DNA of 64,000 nucleotides from Bombyx mori (Eukaryota > Arthropoda > Insecta > Lepidoptera > Bombycidae), in contig NC_085127.1 in NCBI RefSeq assembly GCF_030269925.1, forward strand, positions 1,805,501 through 1,869,500, in the 5' to 3' direction. This document shows, one piece after another, positions 48,060 to 60,151 of this stretch (positions are counted from its first letter, which is position 1; the number at the start of each line of letters is the position of its first letter). The notes below the pieces were generated by a model, which saw only the letters and a program-made list of their open reading frames with translations, had not been told where the DNA came from and made no database searches. Made by a program: the position numbers and the translations under genes.

Positions 48060-48310
48060 TACAAAGGTGCGTGCGTGCCAGCTGACCGAACCACCTGCCG
48101 CCATCTTGACGGTTCTCCAACTCATTTTTTTATTATTTTTTTCGCCATCGAAGTTATTGGCCTATTTTTTTACGACGCAAGCTGCGCTGACAGCTGACGC
48201 TCCGGTCTTTGTTGTGTCTTCGCGGGTTCGCGGCCGTTCGAGGCCTCGCCGAGACAGCTGCTCAAGATTGAAAGGGCCAGGTGTGGGTGTCACCACGTGG
48301 ATACACTTTT
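48060..48310 (+). promoter_or_regulatory. Candidate promoter-like GC-rich patch
   Basis: Contains a YY1/Pho-like 'gccgccatcttgacgg' near 48101, a GC-rich stretch with several CpGs (48225-48260) and an E-box CACGTG near 48293. No coding exon could be linked to it; it may be part of a transposon. Confidence 0.22.
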
Positions 48311-48674
48311 ATCTTCTTAAAATTTTATTGTGTTATGGAATTGTGATTTTTTCATTCACGTAACGTTCTCGTGGGAGTCTACTTGAATAAAGACGTGCCT
48401 GTATTTAATTTTATAATGATCTATAATATCTATATTACTATACGTGAAGCAAAAACTTTGTAGCGCTTTTTACGAAAATTTCGCGGACGGAGGAGTAGAG
48501 TAGAGAATATAGAGAAAGAGTGCAGAATGTTAATATTTTTTTAATTATTATCAATATTGTCGTCCATAATTATTATAAAATATTTTTTTGTGTATCTCAG
48601 GAATGTGGACAAGATAGGACTATCATAACAAATTACATTATTATTTTAGCAACGTTTCGGTCTTTTATTAATTA

Positions 48675-48869
48675 CTAGCGACCCGCCCTCGCTTCGCTTC
48701 GGAAACATTAAAACACACATGAAAACAAAAAAAAAAAATTGCCTATGTTCATCAGGGACAATGTCTGCTTCTAATGGAAAAAGAATTTTTCAAATCGGTC
48801 CAGTAGTTTCGGAGCCTATTCGAAACAAACAAACAAACAAATCTTTCCTCTTTATAATATTAGTATAGA
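48675..48869 (-). mobile_element. Short non-autonomous Helitron, Lepidoptera type
   Basis: On the minus strand it starts TCTATACTAATATTATAAAG and ends GAGGGCGGGTCGCTAG followed by T, the CTRR-T end expected of Helitrons. No terminal inverted repeats or target duplication. Confidence 0.65.
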
Positions 48870-49591
48870 TGCAGAAAAAATATATTAAATCAATTAAAAA
48901 ACATTATACACACTGCCATGTATTAGACACACATAAGCCTGCATATTATTTGTGTATTGTCAAACTTTTCTTATTGCTTATAGTCTGTAGTCAAATTGAG
49001 AATAGATTAAATAATGTTTGTCTTTATTAATATTTGTCTAAACTGTAGTCTTGGCGAAATCCCTGATTATAGAAGTATAGAATCATAATAGTGTAAAAAC
49101 TTATAATGTCAATTAATTATATTAGAATTTCGGCTGCCGGGGCCGAATTTCGGCCACTAGTATGTATAATAAAATGAGTTCTCAATATTTTAATATTTTT
49201 ACTTGGCTTTTGTTAACGGATAAACATTGAAAAAAATTCAACAAAAAAAATGTTTTCGAGTCTAGGTTGTCGATGTAGAAGTAACGATCACTGTTGTTTA
49301 AATAAACTCCTAAATGCACTGACTAATTATTATACGTACCCTTGTCTTGTCTTAATAAATTTTGAAGCGAACTAGTGTTTGCGCAAAACCCTATTCACAT
49401 ATTAGCATGGCGGCGGTTAGACCGCACTCGGAGTACACCTGCTATACTTAACACAATTATTAATATATACGTTACAACGTATCCACATTTATACTACATA
49501 CCACAGCCCTCGTTGTAAGTACGGTCAAGGAGACGACTTTTAAATTAGAATTTTGAATATTGCGACATTTAATAGTTTGTATGTTTTATTT

Positions 49592-49922
49592 GTTTAATTT
49601 TTATTGCCCTTGTAGGCAGACGAGCATACCCACCTGATGGTGAGTGGTTACCGTCGCCCATGGACTTCAGCAATGCCAGGGGCAGAGCCAAGCCGCTGCC
49701 TACCGCTTAATACTCTCCACAAGCCTCGTTTGAAGAAGGACATGTCATAGCGCTCGTGAAACACCGTGGAGGGGAGCTCATTTCATAGCCGGATGGTACG
49801 TGGCAAAAACGACCTCTGGAAACGCGCTGTGGATAAACGCAGTGGTTCCAGGTAGTATGGATGAAACGAATGAATAAAAACGAGATGATGGTATCATCTC
49901 GAATAATTCCTCAGAGCACTCA
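49592..49922 (-). mobile_element. LINE 3' end (family A)
   Basis: 'ttattgcccttgtaggcaga' through 'aataattcctcagagcactc'. It carries a small deletion at 'gcatacccacctg' and another in the coding part near 49866. Confidence 0.85.
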
Positions 49923-50291
49923 AACATAACTTGCTTCATATTTATCCTTGGCCTAAAATAGTCTTTTGGAGGTATGTTATATAATATCTTATTTTTTATA
50001 CATACCTAATTTAACTGATTTGTTTGGGATATTTGTTTTATTTATTTATTACACTTCATGTAAAATTTACATTGGCGGACTTAATGCCTAAGGTATTCTC
50101 GACCAGTCAACCGAAGTTCAGAGTAAATAATGGTACGTGCCATGAAATTTATATTAAATTATAATTACATACACACGTATACATACATATAATCGTTTAT
50201 ATAGTATTCAAAGGAATATATTAATAAATTCACTTAATAAATAACTTAACTTTAACTTAATAAATTCATGACGATTCCGCTAAATTGTGTA

Positions 50292-50358
50292 AGTGGTCAC
50301 CGTCGCTCATGGACGTCAGCAATGCCAGGGGCAAAGCCAAGCCATTAAGTACTCTCTG
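50292..50358 (-). mobile_element. LINE fragment (family A), short
   Basis: 'gtggtcaccgtcgctcatgg' and 'gcaatgccaggggcaaagcc'. Confidence 0.7.
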
Positions 50359-50359
50359 C

Positions 50360-51529
50360 AAGATCTACATACCTCATAACCCACACCGCTGAGGACGTAA
50401 ACACGCGGAGGAGGTCAAGACGACCCCTGCGCCACCGCACCTAATCATATAGGTCAAATTTGACCGAGCTGCCGGCTTTACAACGTGACGTATATACAAT
50501 TTTTACATTTAATAGTACTGATATGGTCTCTCTAGACCGTCAGCTAAGGTAGAAAAAAGAAGCTAAAATAATCAGTGAAAACCCACGCAGTGTTTCTAGT
50601 TACTTAGTATGGATGAAGTATTTTCCACTTTCGCGTAATGAGTACTGCATGCTCAAATTAAACTTAAACATTGAAGGAATTGATAAAATCAACTGAAGTG
50701 CGGTAAGTCCATCTTAGAATTCGCTGTTTATATGGCCACAGGGTGAATTTAAGGAAATCTATGAGAACACGAGTGCGAGTTAATTACTAACAAAAAGACA
50801 TGCGGCAAGCTAAGGTCAGAAGACAACAATGGAACCATTACTGCTTGCGAATTGACGACGCGGTCGTGGCTTTCTTCACGCTAGCGCTTAGGATACAGAG
50901 TACAATGTACTTACTCTGAATCAACTTATTTTCTGTCCCTTTCTTAATTTTCATTTAACTGCGAAACAAATGAATGTGAATTAGCGATGGGTATTAGGAC
51001 CAGAATAAGTTGAGAATAAACAAAATGATTATTTTAATTTTTAGACCGGTATTAGCGGTTTTTTTAAGATACACGATTTAATTTTCTTATTACTTTGTAA
51101 CAAAACTGGTTTGCTATGGGAATCGTAAACGTAATTTACTTTTCAATCAGTTCGCACAGTACAAGGCTACACAACACAGCATTGGCGTGTCAGCACCCCA
51201 TGGATCGATGGTGCAGACCACCGGAGGTGCACCCTTCACGAAACTAGGTCATACGCCCCCATAGCTCGCTCCCTCGTTACCAGGATACGAGAACCACTCA
51301 AGAGGTGATTTTGTAATCGCGGGAAACGTACTCTACTTTTTGTATTTCGAAAAAAAAAAAAAAACTTAAAGTTCCATATTTTGTTGATACTTTTTTTGGA
51401 TGCATTTCATAATTTAAAAAATATAGTGGTCGCCCAGTAGTCAAAATTCGAACATAATTATTGATTTATAAGATAGGTTTGAAAATTATCATGGTTCTAT
51501 TGTCAAATCCTTTACAGATATTCACATAT
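50360..51529. other. Gene-free stretch with old unclassified repeats
   Basis: GC-richer islands at 50375-50500 and 51170-51310 look like retroelement debris, but no reading frame or family is recognisable. Confidence 0.4.
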
Positions 51530-52079
51530 CTCGCCAATACTACTCTATAGATAGACAAAGAAGGTTAAAGACAAACAATATTAATCTATTCTCAATTTGA
51601 CCACATACTAAAATATACAAAAGAATGTATGTATCTGCGTGTTTGTTAAATACATGGTAGTGTGTAATATTTTTTTATTGATTTACTGTATTTTTGAATA
51701 ATAATAAAAAAATCCTTCACTTCCCTGTAATGCATTCCCTGTAAGTGTGAGAAATTTTATAATCCTCCGTCCGCGAAATTTTCTTAAATAGGGTACAAAG
51801 TATTTGCTTCACGTATATAGATAATTAAGAGAGTAAGATTAGAGTTAACTTTATTATAAATATTTATAATTATTGAGAACCAATCTAACACGGTTATCTA
51901 ACCTAAAACTAGAATTCCTTGTACAATCGGAACCAGAGATACAAATTTACGATTGGATACGTTACGTATTAATGTATTTCTGAAGTCAGTATCGTATCCA
52001 CGACCCTCGGTCCAGCAGTCCGGGGTCCTAACTAGTGCACTGTAATAATTTAAATTAAAATAATTCAAAATATTAGATA

Positions 52080-52235
52080 AAAGTAACCAAATTATTGTAA
52101 TTTCATCGATCTTTGATAAGTGTGTAAGTCTTCAAGTTAATTAAATGTTTTGAAAAATATTGAAAAATTATGATTAAAGATTTCGTTGCATAAATATACA
52201 CAGAAGCTAATAAAAGCGTGTTAATGGCCTTACCA
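52080..52235 (-). repeat. Diverged copy of the unique arm of the foldback family
   Basis: 'ctttgataagtgtgtaagtc' and 'gaagctaataaaagcgtgtt' run in the same order and direction as in 47862-47998. Confidence 0.5.
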
Positions 52236-52692
52236 TCTCAGCTGTTGACCGAAAATGCTATTTGCATTATACCAAATTTTAATACGTATTATTTATTCTT
52301 GATTTACTTAGTAAACTTAATAATAGTTATCAACGGCGATAGAAGATAACACGTACACGTATGTATACATACAACGGAACATGTCTCAATAACTCTTCTC
52401 TTTAGTGGAAAGTGCATTGAGGCAGTGCATTAGCGCCATTACTTCGTCACCGTTGTCTAATTGTATTAGTGTCGTTTCATGGTGCCCTGGTCGACGAGGG
52501 TCGTAATGGGGTCGGAACGTCCCATGTGTTATTAAATAACGAACGGGTAAATGACTTTGTTTATAGCAGACTTGGAGCGATCGTGATGTCCTGGTATCGG
52601 GAACGCGTAATAATTAATTCAGTTAGATTCGTCGATGGTCCGAATAAGATTTTTAGGGGGGAACAAAAATTGGAAAAGCTACATGAAAAATA

Positions 52693-52800
52693 GTCGTCGT
52701 GGCCTAAATGATAAGACGTCCGGTGCATTCGTGTTGAGCGATGCACCGGTGTTCGAATCCCAGGCGGGTACCAATTTTTCTAATGAAATACGTATTCAAC
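52693..52800 (+). mobile_element. tRNA-derived SINE, copy 3
   Basis: 'tcgtcgtggcctaaatgata' to 'taatgaaatacgtattcaac'; B box 'ggtgttcgaatccc'. Confidence 0.78.
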
Positions 52801-52882
52801 AAATGTTCACGATTGACTTCCACGGTGAAGGAATAACATCGTATAATAGAAATCAAACCCGCAAAATTATAATTTGCGTCAT

Positions 52883-53134
52883 TACTGGTGGTAGGACCTC
52901 TTGTTAGTCCGCGCGGGTAGGTACCACCACCCTGCCCACCCTGCCGTGAAGCAGTAATGCGTTTCGGCTTGAAGGGTGGGGCAGCCGTTGTAATTATATT
53001 TGAGACCTTAAAACTTATATCTCAAGGTGGGTGACGCATTTACGTTGTAGATGTCTATGGGCTCCAGTAACCACTTAACCAGTAACCAGGTGGGCTGTGA
53101 GCTCGTCCACCCATCTAAGCAAGAAAAAAAAAAA
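52883..53134 (+). mobile_element. Bm1 SINE, full length
   Basis: 'tactggtggtaggacctctt' to 'cacccatctaagcaagaaaa', with a small internal duplication 'cttaaccagtaaccagg'. Confidence 0.92.
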
Positions 53135-53411
53135 TTCACAAAAAACTAAAGGGTTAATTTAAAAAATTAAAAACTGATATTTTTGGGTTTTCGTATTTAT
53201 GTTCAAAGAGCTTAAATTAAGTCCGTGTAAAAAAATATCCTTGCCAACTCATGCTCGATTGTTAAACTTATTAATATGATAATGTAATCCGAGGAAACTG
53301 TATGAGCTTGTGGATGAGGACACAGCGTTTATCGACATCCGTTCCTCGCATCTGTTAATATTGTTAATAAAGATTTCAGAAGCGGATTTTGTGTGAAGAA
53401 TGATATGTATA

Positions 53412-53669
53412 TCGACGCTTGAAAGGTAAACATGACTAAGCGACAATAACTGCTTTGTACATAAATGATAGGCAATAACCATATTCGATGCGCAAAAAAT
53501 ATATATTTCTAGGTCTATTAAAATCATTTCAATCCTACAGCTACTAGCTAGATTCTACTACAGCTAGATTCGTTAAAATAAAATTTGTTTTCAGGTAATT
53601 CAACTTGAAATTAGTCTACTGTAAAGTTCACGCATTGTCGCTTAGTCACGTTTGCCTTTCAAGCGTCGA
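53412..53669. mobile_element. 258-bp hAT-like MITE with perfect 8-bp target duplication
   Basis: Ends TCGACGCTTGAAAGG and CCTTTCAAGCGTCGA, inverted repeats of about 36 bp with two mismatches. tatgtata flanks it at 53404-53411 and 53670-53677. Confidence 0.85.
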
Positions 53670-53989
53670 TATGTATATCATACCCATTTTTTTGGTTACA
53701 AATTGCTACATGCTTAAATATTCCATCGACCACTTTCTTTGTATATAATAATAATAATTAAGATACTTCCAATTATATTAATATAGATAGATAGATTTTT
53801 GTTTTATTCTAATACCTATTATACATCAAACAATTATTTTGTTTAAGATTCATTCTCATCTGCCATTAACTTGACAAGATAAAATTATATATGGAACTGA
53901 AATCTGTCGGATTTTTTCTATGTTATTATCAAAACCGCGATTTTGTTTAATAATTTTCATAGAAAATTTTTAATGAATTGAGTATTATC

Positions 53990-54245
53990 AATACGCTTTT
54001 ATTAGCTGCAGACGTATGTATGTTAGTATGTAACGGAATCTTTGAACATGATTTTGACCCCCTTTAAAACGTCGTTTTAACTCGAAATTTGGTAGGTATA
54101 CTTATTAAGGACCGATAACAATTCAATATAAAAAAAAGTAAAAAAAAAATTGAAAAAATAGAAATTCAAATAAAAAAATAAAAATAAATACATAGTAGTT
54201 TAAAAAAACTAACAAAATACGCTTTTATAGAAAATCCAACTAAAA
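53990..54245 (+). mobile_element. Foldback element copy 2, truncated
   Basis: 'aatacgcttttattagctgc' to 'acgcttttatagaaaatcca'. The palindromic part is cut short and replaced by simple AT-rich repeats (54245-54310). Confidence 0.7.
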
Positions 54246-54883
54246 ATTATTTATTTAAAAATAAAAATAAAAATATAAATAAATAAAAAATAAAAATATT
54301 ATTTATTTAAAAATAATGCACTGGACACATCTTAAACCAAATGTTCGCCTAACGGCCGTTTTCAATAACGTATCTGAGTTTTCGGATAGATAGCTATCTC
54401 CGAATATCAGCAAGAGCGTATCTATCCTTTGTTTGCGTTTCACAATCACGGATAAGTGCTATCTCTCTTTAACCAAAAGTAGATAGCTTCTTCCCTCCGA
54501 TTTATCCGAGCCTCTTGATACGTTTCGTTCTACTACAAATACGAAACAACATCAGGATCAAGACTTATTTTATTTTATTCTAAATTATAACTATAATTTA
54601 ACCAGCATATTGTAGACTATCATAAACACATTTGTTTATAACAAAAAGTAATAAAAACATGTAGATTTTTTTAAATTGGACGTATTGCTATTTTTATCCT
54701 AGTCGAAATTATGAAACGAAACGTTTTGACAGTCCGTTTGCCAATAAGCAGTGATCAGTTTTTTTTGTTTGTTTTTCTATTGTTTACCTACTATATTAGA
54801 TGATGACTTACCTCCAAAACGCTTTAAAACTTTCGTTTATAATTCTAAGTGTGTTTATAATTAAAGAACTACAGTGAAATAAA

Positions 54884-55254
54884 ATGAATTCTGTAAGTAT
54901 CTATGAACTACATTGATAATAATAATTTTACTTTGAAAACTTTGAGTTCAAGTTTAGAAAATATATCTTTTTCAGTCAAGAAAGGCAGCACCCATGACAA
55001 AAGATGAGACGATGATTCTAGCAGAACTTGTGGCGGCGAAAAAACATTTCAATAATAAGGCAACAAATGCCACAAACAATAAATTGAAGGAGCAGGCTTG
55101 GCAAACCCTTGTAAATGATTTTAATTCGTCGATTCGTCGTTTCCCACGAACTCCATCGCAGCTTCGACTAAAATGGGAAAACTTAAAGAACGCTACGGCA
55201 ACATAAGAAACAACCTTAGTAAGGTTAGTATAATTAGTTGATTGTCTCTAATAA
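54884..55254 (+). pseudogene. Harbinger-associated Myb/SANT-like DNA-binding protein, frameshifted
   Basis: Exon 1 is ATG AAT TCT followed by GTAAGT; exon 2 begins at 54976 after TTTTTCAG. It reads MTKDETMILAELVAAKKHF ... AWQTLVNDFNSSIRRFPRT ... QLRLKWENLK, the MADF/SANT-like domain common in Harbinger partner proteins. Near 55190 one base shifts the frame: in the original frame it stops after NATAT, while the next frame continues RYGNIRNNLSK to a donor. In intact relatives this protein helps the transposase enter the nucleus and bind element ends (family knowledge). Confidence 0.7.
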
Positions 55255-55774
55255 CACATTGATAAACATGATTTTTTCTTCAGGTTGCCGTAGTATTTGA
55301 AATAATTATGCTCTTTGTTACAGGCTGGAGGTGGTAAGGATTACAGATGAAATTTTGGATAAAGCATGCACATTGTTGTAGGTCACATATAATATTTTTA
55401 ACACTTTTACAGCCAAGCGGAAACAAGATGGAAGAAAAGAAATGCAAGGCTAGCATAGGGACAATGCATTAGCAGAATATCTAATAGCAAAAAAGAGATT
55501 TGACTTGGAAAATAAAGAAAAGGAGATTGTTGTAGCAAAAGTTAAGTTAGATTTAGATAATTTAAAAAATTAAAAATTACTTAAAAGGAATATTAAATTT
55601 CATAAATTAAGTAGACAATAATGATTTTATGTTAGATAGTTTTTTAAGTATATGTACAAATTCTAAATTAAATATCTTGCATGTACTAACTACCATGTAA
55701 TTATCATTTTGGAAAATAAAAAATAGTCAAATTATCTTTGGAGTTTATTTTATAAATTATCTTTGGAAGCAATT

Positions 55775-56985
55775 ATTTATAAGTACATAGTTGTATTTCA
55801 GATGTAAGTTTTGAAAAATTGTTACGAACAATGATATTATTTTCCTGTAATGTATCTGCGACTGAAATTTCTGATTCTAATTCTTCTAAATTCATACTTC
55901 TGACGATATTATGCAGCATGGCAGCTATAATAACAGCTTGCATATTTTCTAGTTTTAATCTACTTTTCAATGATATACAGGGAGTCTTCTTTTACAAACA
56001 CCAATGCATCTGAAAATTATACATTATTCGCTTAAATTATTTTACAATACAGTATAACAAGCTCTTAACTAAAAAAAAAGATTACCTCTCTATAGTATTT
56101 CTACTTTTAATATGTGATTCATTTTAAATCGTTCCGATTGAGTATGTGGGTTAATTAATCACGTTAAAAGATAGGGTTGTGGGGATAGCCTCTATCGGCA
56201 AGCAAATAGCAATTTCCAAGTCCACCTTGTTATCAATGTTCTCTTGATATGTAGATAATTTATTATAATAGTGTCATATTAAATTCATATAAACACCTAA
56301 ATATATAATATAAATAAGGTAATATAAATAAGAAATACCTTTTCAATCGGAATGGTTAATTATAGTTGTATCATGAGTAGACCCAGGCCATCAAGCAACA
56401 ACTTTTTGAAACATCAATGATGCATTGCACACAAATTACACATTCAAAATACTCTTTTTCTATCTCTAAATTCCTCTCCTATATTTGAATCTGTAACACA
56501 AATATAAAATGTAGAGGTATCAGTGTGTAATAAGAATGAAGGTAAATAGCCTACCAGGTTATTGTATTAGTATATGAATGTCATTTAGGGCACCATGGGA
56601 ATCCAGCAGTATTATAGAATTCCTGTTGAGTGTGATTTTGTAACACAACAAAAATTAGGTATAATTTTGCTATTGCTATAAACAAATATAAGTTGTAATA
56701 ACGAGTACTTTTATGGTTAAAATTTATCTTACCTTTTTGACGTTACACTCAAATATGGTCTCATTAAATTAATCAATTCATTCACAACACCTTTGCTCAG
56801 AAATCTATAGTCAAATTCGTAATTATTGATCTTCGCCATGTAATTCAGACGATCTTTATTTTCCTAACCATATGATATCGGCCTCACTATCACTATCTGC
56901 ATCACAATCCATTATCATTTGAAATAATTCCATATCACTATCATCACTGCTACAATATGCCAATATGAAGAGAAACAATTATTAA
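55775..56985 (-). pseudogene. PIF/Harbinger DDE transposase, multiply broken
   Basis: Minus-strand pieces in the right order but different frames: an acidic start (SSDDSDMELFQMIMDCD), then RFLSKGVVNELINLMRPYL near 56800, EFYNTAGFP near 56620, WPGSTHDTTIIN near 56380, LLADRGYP near 56190, CKRRLPVYH near 55990 and LENMQAVIIAAMLHNIV near 55900. In-frame stops and frameshifts separate them, so no functional transposase is made. Confidence 0.72.
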
Positions 56986-57656
56986 ATTATAGCGATTTAC
57001 TTTCGAAAGATAAACATGTAACCGGCCGATTTTGACAGATAAGCAAATGCCCATACTAGAGATAGCGCCGCCTACCGGAGAGTTACTTAAAACTCATATT
57101 GAAACGGAAGTAAGCACGATTTGTATGAGCGTTCTATCTTTAGCAGGCTATCCGTCCTCCCGACGATGGATAGATAAATCCGATAGGAACTGCTGCCCGT
57201 CGATAGGTTATTGGAACGTAAGTAAGGACAAAAATATAGATTTGTCTATCTTTAGTAACCGAAACTAGGGATAGATAGGTTATTGAAAACGGCCGTAAGT
57301 GAGTTAGTTAACTGGGGCTAATTTTGAACGAGGCTATCAACCTCACCGGAACGAAACCATTGATTTATTAATAGTGTTAACTTGTTTGTGTGTGTGTCCG
57401 TACGTACACAGATGCGAGTCGTGTTTGTTTCGTCAGCGAACAGCTTTATTGATCAAACCGACTTGATACAACATTAAATTTTAAGCGACACGGTCACTGA
57501 AACCTACCGAAGAAGGCTTATATGTACTTTGAAATGTAATAAATGTTAGACTTTTTAAGGATTTTGTACGTATATGCTTTTTATAAACAAGGTGATTGTT
57601 GTATAGCAATATATTATGTACATATATTATATCAATGGTATAATATTTTTTGATAC

Positions 57657-58160
57657 GCTTTTATTAGCTTCATACGTATGTATGTTAGTATGTATGTAAC
57701 GGAATCTTTGAACATGCCTTTGGCCCCCTTCAAAACGTGGGATGAACTCGGAATTTGGCATACTTATTAAGGACCGATGACAATTCAATATAAAAAAAAA
57801 ATAAGAAAAGATTTAAATTCTACCTAAAAATGAAAAATAAATAATAGTTTAAAAAAACAAATAATACGCTTTTATAGAAAATCCAACTAAAAAATAGAAA
57901 ATAACTTTTAATAATTTGAATTCAAAATAGGGTAAGAAAAATGATTTTATTGTAAAAAAAAGCGTGTGGTGCTTGGTATCAGTAGTTATAAATATTTTAT
58001 GAACGGATATGAGTAGAAGGGTTGTTTTGATAATATCCTGAAAAGCACCCCACGCTTTTATACAATAATATCTTTTTTTTTTTTTTTTTTTATTCAAATT
58101 TATTAAAATTTATTTTCTATGTTTTAGTTGGATTTTCTATAAAAGCGTATTTTTTTAAAT
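57657..58160 (+). mobile_element. Foldback element copy 3, most complete
   Basis: Starts 'gatacgcttttattagcttc', carries a copy-1-like arm, then the palindrome from 'aatagtttaaaaaaac' to 'ctataaaagcgtat'. It includes 'aagcgtgtggtgc' against 'gcaccccacgctt'. Confidence 0.75.
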
Positions 58161-58436
58161 TTTTTTTGAACTTTTATTTTTTATTTTTAGTATTTTATTA
58201 TATAAAATAGTATAATGTAACTTTCCTTCGAGGGAAGACTTTGCTCGGTGGACTGATGGTCCTAATGTTGGTTGTACTTGTACTTGCACTTGCACTTGTA
58301 TAAGTAAGCCAGGGTTTTTTTGTTACTGTATAGTTGATTGGACAAGCTCACGGCCCATCTGGTCGTTACCGAAGCACATACACATCAACAACGTAAGTAC
58401 ATACGTGGGACTGTTAAGTACAAATGTGTTAAGTAC

Positions 58437-58530
58437 GTATTTCATTAGGAAAAATTACTTCCCGCCTGTAGAATACCGGCACAGTTGCATCGCTCGATAC
58501 GAACGCACCAGATTACTTTTTAGGCCACGA
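58437..58530 (-). mobile_element. tRNA-derived SINE, copy 4
   Basis: Reverse complement of the family: 'tatttcattaggaaaaatta' then 'tgcatcgctcgatacgaacg'. The B-box region is mutated. Confidence 0.65.
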
Positions 58531-58550
58531 CGATTTCAAAAGTGAGATGA

Positions 58551-58882
58551 GATGAGATGATCTCATCACCTCGTTTTTACCATCGCACCTCCCGCCACCG
58601 GAGTAGAGTTCATCCACACTACTTGGAGCCACAGCATTCATCCACAGTGCGTATCCAGAGATTTTTTTGCCACGTAACATCTGGCTTTGGAATGAGCTCC
58701 CCTCCACGATGTTTTTCGAGCGCTTTGACATGTCCTTCTTCAAACGAGGCTTGTGGAGAGTATTAAACGGTAGGCAGCGGCTTGGCTCTGCCCCTGGCAT
58801 TGCTGACGTCCATGAGTGACAGTAACCACTAACCATCAGGTGCACTGTATGCTCGTCTGCCTATACGGGCAATAAAAAAAGT
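58551..58882 (+). mobile_element. LINE 3' end (family A)
   Basis: 'atgatctcatcacctcgttt' to 'gcctatacgggcaataaaaa'. The coding part holds the WNELP motif ('tttggaatgagctcccctcc'). Confidence 0.86.
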
Positions 58883-60000
58883 CATTGCGATCCGTATAAA
58901 AAAGATATCTACATAATTAAGTGGAATAAATCATGATTTTTTGATAAAAATAGTAATTAATTGAGCGTTTTCATTTAATACATCCATTATACTTACTAAT
59001 TTATTACTTATTTTTCAGTTGCTTATCTATTAGTGTCCTATTACTAAAATATCTATAGAAAATATCTATATGACATTTATTCTAACTGTAATACAATCTC
59101 TTGCCTTTTATTTATATTATTAATAAATTACTTATCGATTGAGGATTATTAATATTATTAATGATTAGTATTACTTACCATGCCATGCATGCCATGCATA
59201 TATACCATGCAGCACAAAAAGTAGTATTACTAATTTAATAATGGTATTTAAACATAGGTGGTAATCAATCGTTGCCCTCTTACCAGAGACGCCGTGTCGG
59301 AGTATAAAATAAAAAATGAACAGTTAAAAAGTCCAATCTCCCGTTCACCGCAAAAGTACCAGGGCGGCATAACCAGCCGGTGGTATTGATCTAAACGTTC
59401 ATCTACCTCAGTTTGCACACGGCAAACGTTCACTTGCCAGCCCTTTGGAAACAGATAAATTGCATTTCGCAAGCTGCCGAACACCAGGGAGATGTTGTAC
59501 CGCAAGATTTAAAACGCCGAATGTTAGCTATTAATAAAATTATCATAATTAAATGCGAGTATGCGGTTTCGAAAAGTTATAATTTTAATATATTGTGTAA
59601 AAAAGGTTTACATATTATATTTATTTATTTATTTATTTATTAATGATTGTCTCAATTTGCAAATCGCGTCGTATAACTTACTAACTGCTTTGCAGCAGAA
59701 ATAGGCCACTGGTACGTGTACGGGCAAAGAATATACCACCCTACCATTCAACTTAGGTTTTATTATTTATATTATATTTTTATTTTTTTATTTCTACCAT
59801 ACGCTATTATTTCCTCCTACACCATGGTAGCCGTCCGTGGTCACTCACTCAGTACCACGTATTTACCTAGAGAAGTATGTACTTAAAAGAGGATTTGAGT
59901 CCCGTGTTGATAATTAAGCCACGGCTGATTCATCTACAACAAACATTAACAGATTAATATACTCGTATAACATAAATTTTACGTAACATATAAGTAACAA
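58883..60000. other. Gene-free stretch
   Basis: AT-rich with (attt)n near 59620. I see no gene; the 85-codon minus frame at 59248-59505 shows no recognisable family. Confidence 0.45.
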
Positions 60001-60151
60001 AGCCGTTGTAACTTGACTGAGATCTTAGAACTCATATCTCAAGGTGGGTGGCGGCAGTTACGTTGTAGATGTCTATGGGCTCCAGTAACCACTTAACACT
60101 AGGTGGGCTGTGAGCTCGTCCATGCATCTCAGCAGTAAAAAAATAAAAAAA
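60001..60151 (+). mobile_element. Bm1 SINE, 3' half
   Basis: 'agccgttgtaacttgactga' to 'catgcatctcagcagtaaaa'. Confidence 0.85.

Larger units (their letters stand above)
48432..51825. repeat. Pair of long inverted arms enclosing about 2.5 kb
   Basis: The left arm starts 'ctatacgtgaagcaaa' and carries 'gaaaatttcgcggacggagg'; the right arm has its reverse complement ('cctccgtccgcgaaattttc' near 51764). Further in, 'gtcaaattgagaatagatta' near 48982 pairs with 'taatctattctcaatttgac' near 51583. It could be one old transposon with long inverted repeats, now interrupted by a Helitron and a LINE end. Confidence 0.5.
54353..57295. mobile_element. Decayed PIF/Harbinger transposon, 2943 bp
   Basis: Ends CGGCCGTTTTCAATAAC and its reverse complement. 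TAA flanks it at 54350-54352 and 57296-57298, matching the TWA target of PIF/Harbinger elements. It carries the two genes expected for the family in convergent order, a Myb/SANT-like gene on plus and a DDE transposase on minus, both broken. Confidence 0.85.

Noticed and set aside
48067..48363. A 98-codon ORF starting MRACQLTEPP
   Set aside because: It covers a poly-T-rich and CpG-rich stretch, and its residues reflect base composition rather than a protein family.
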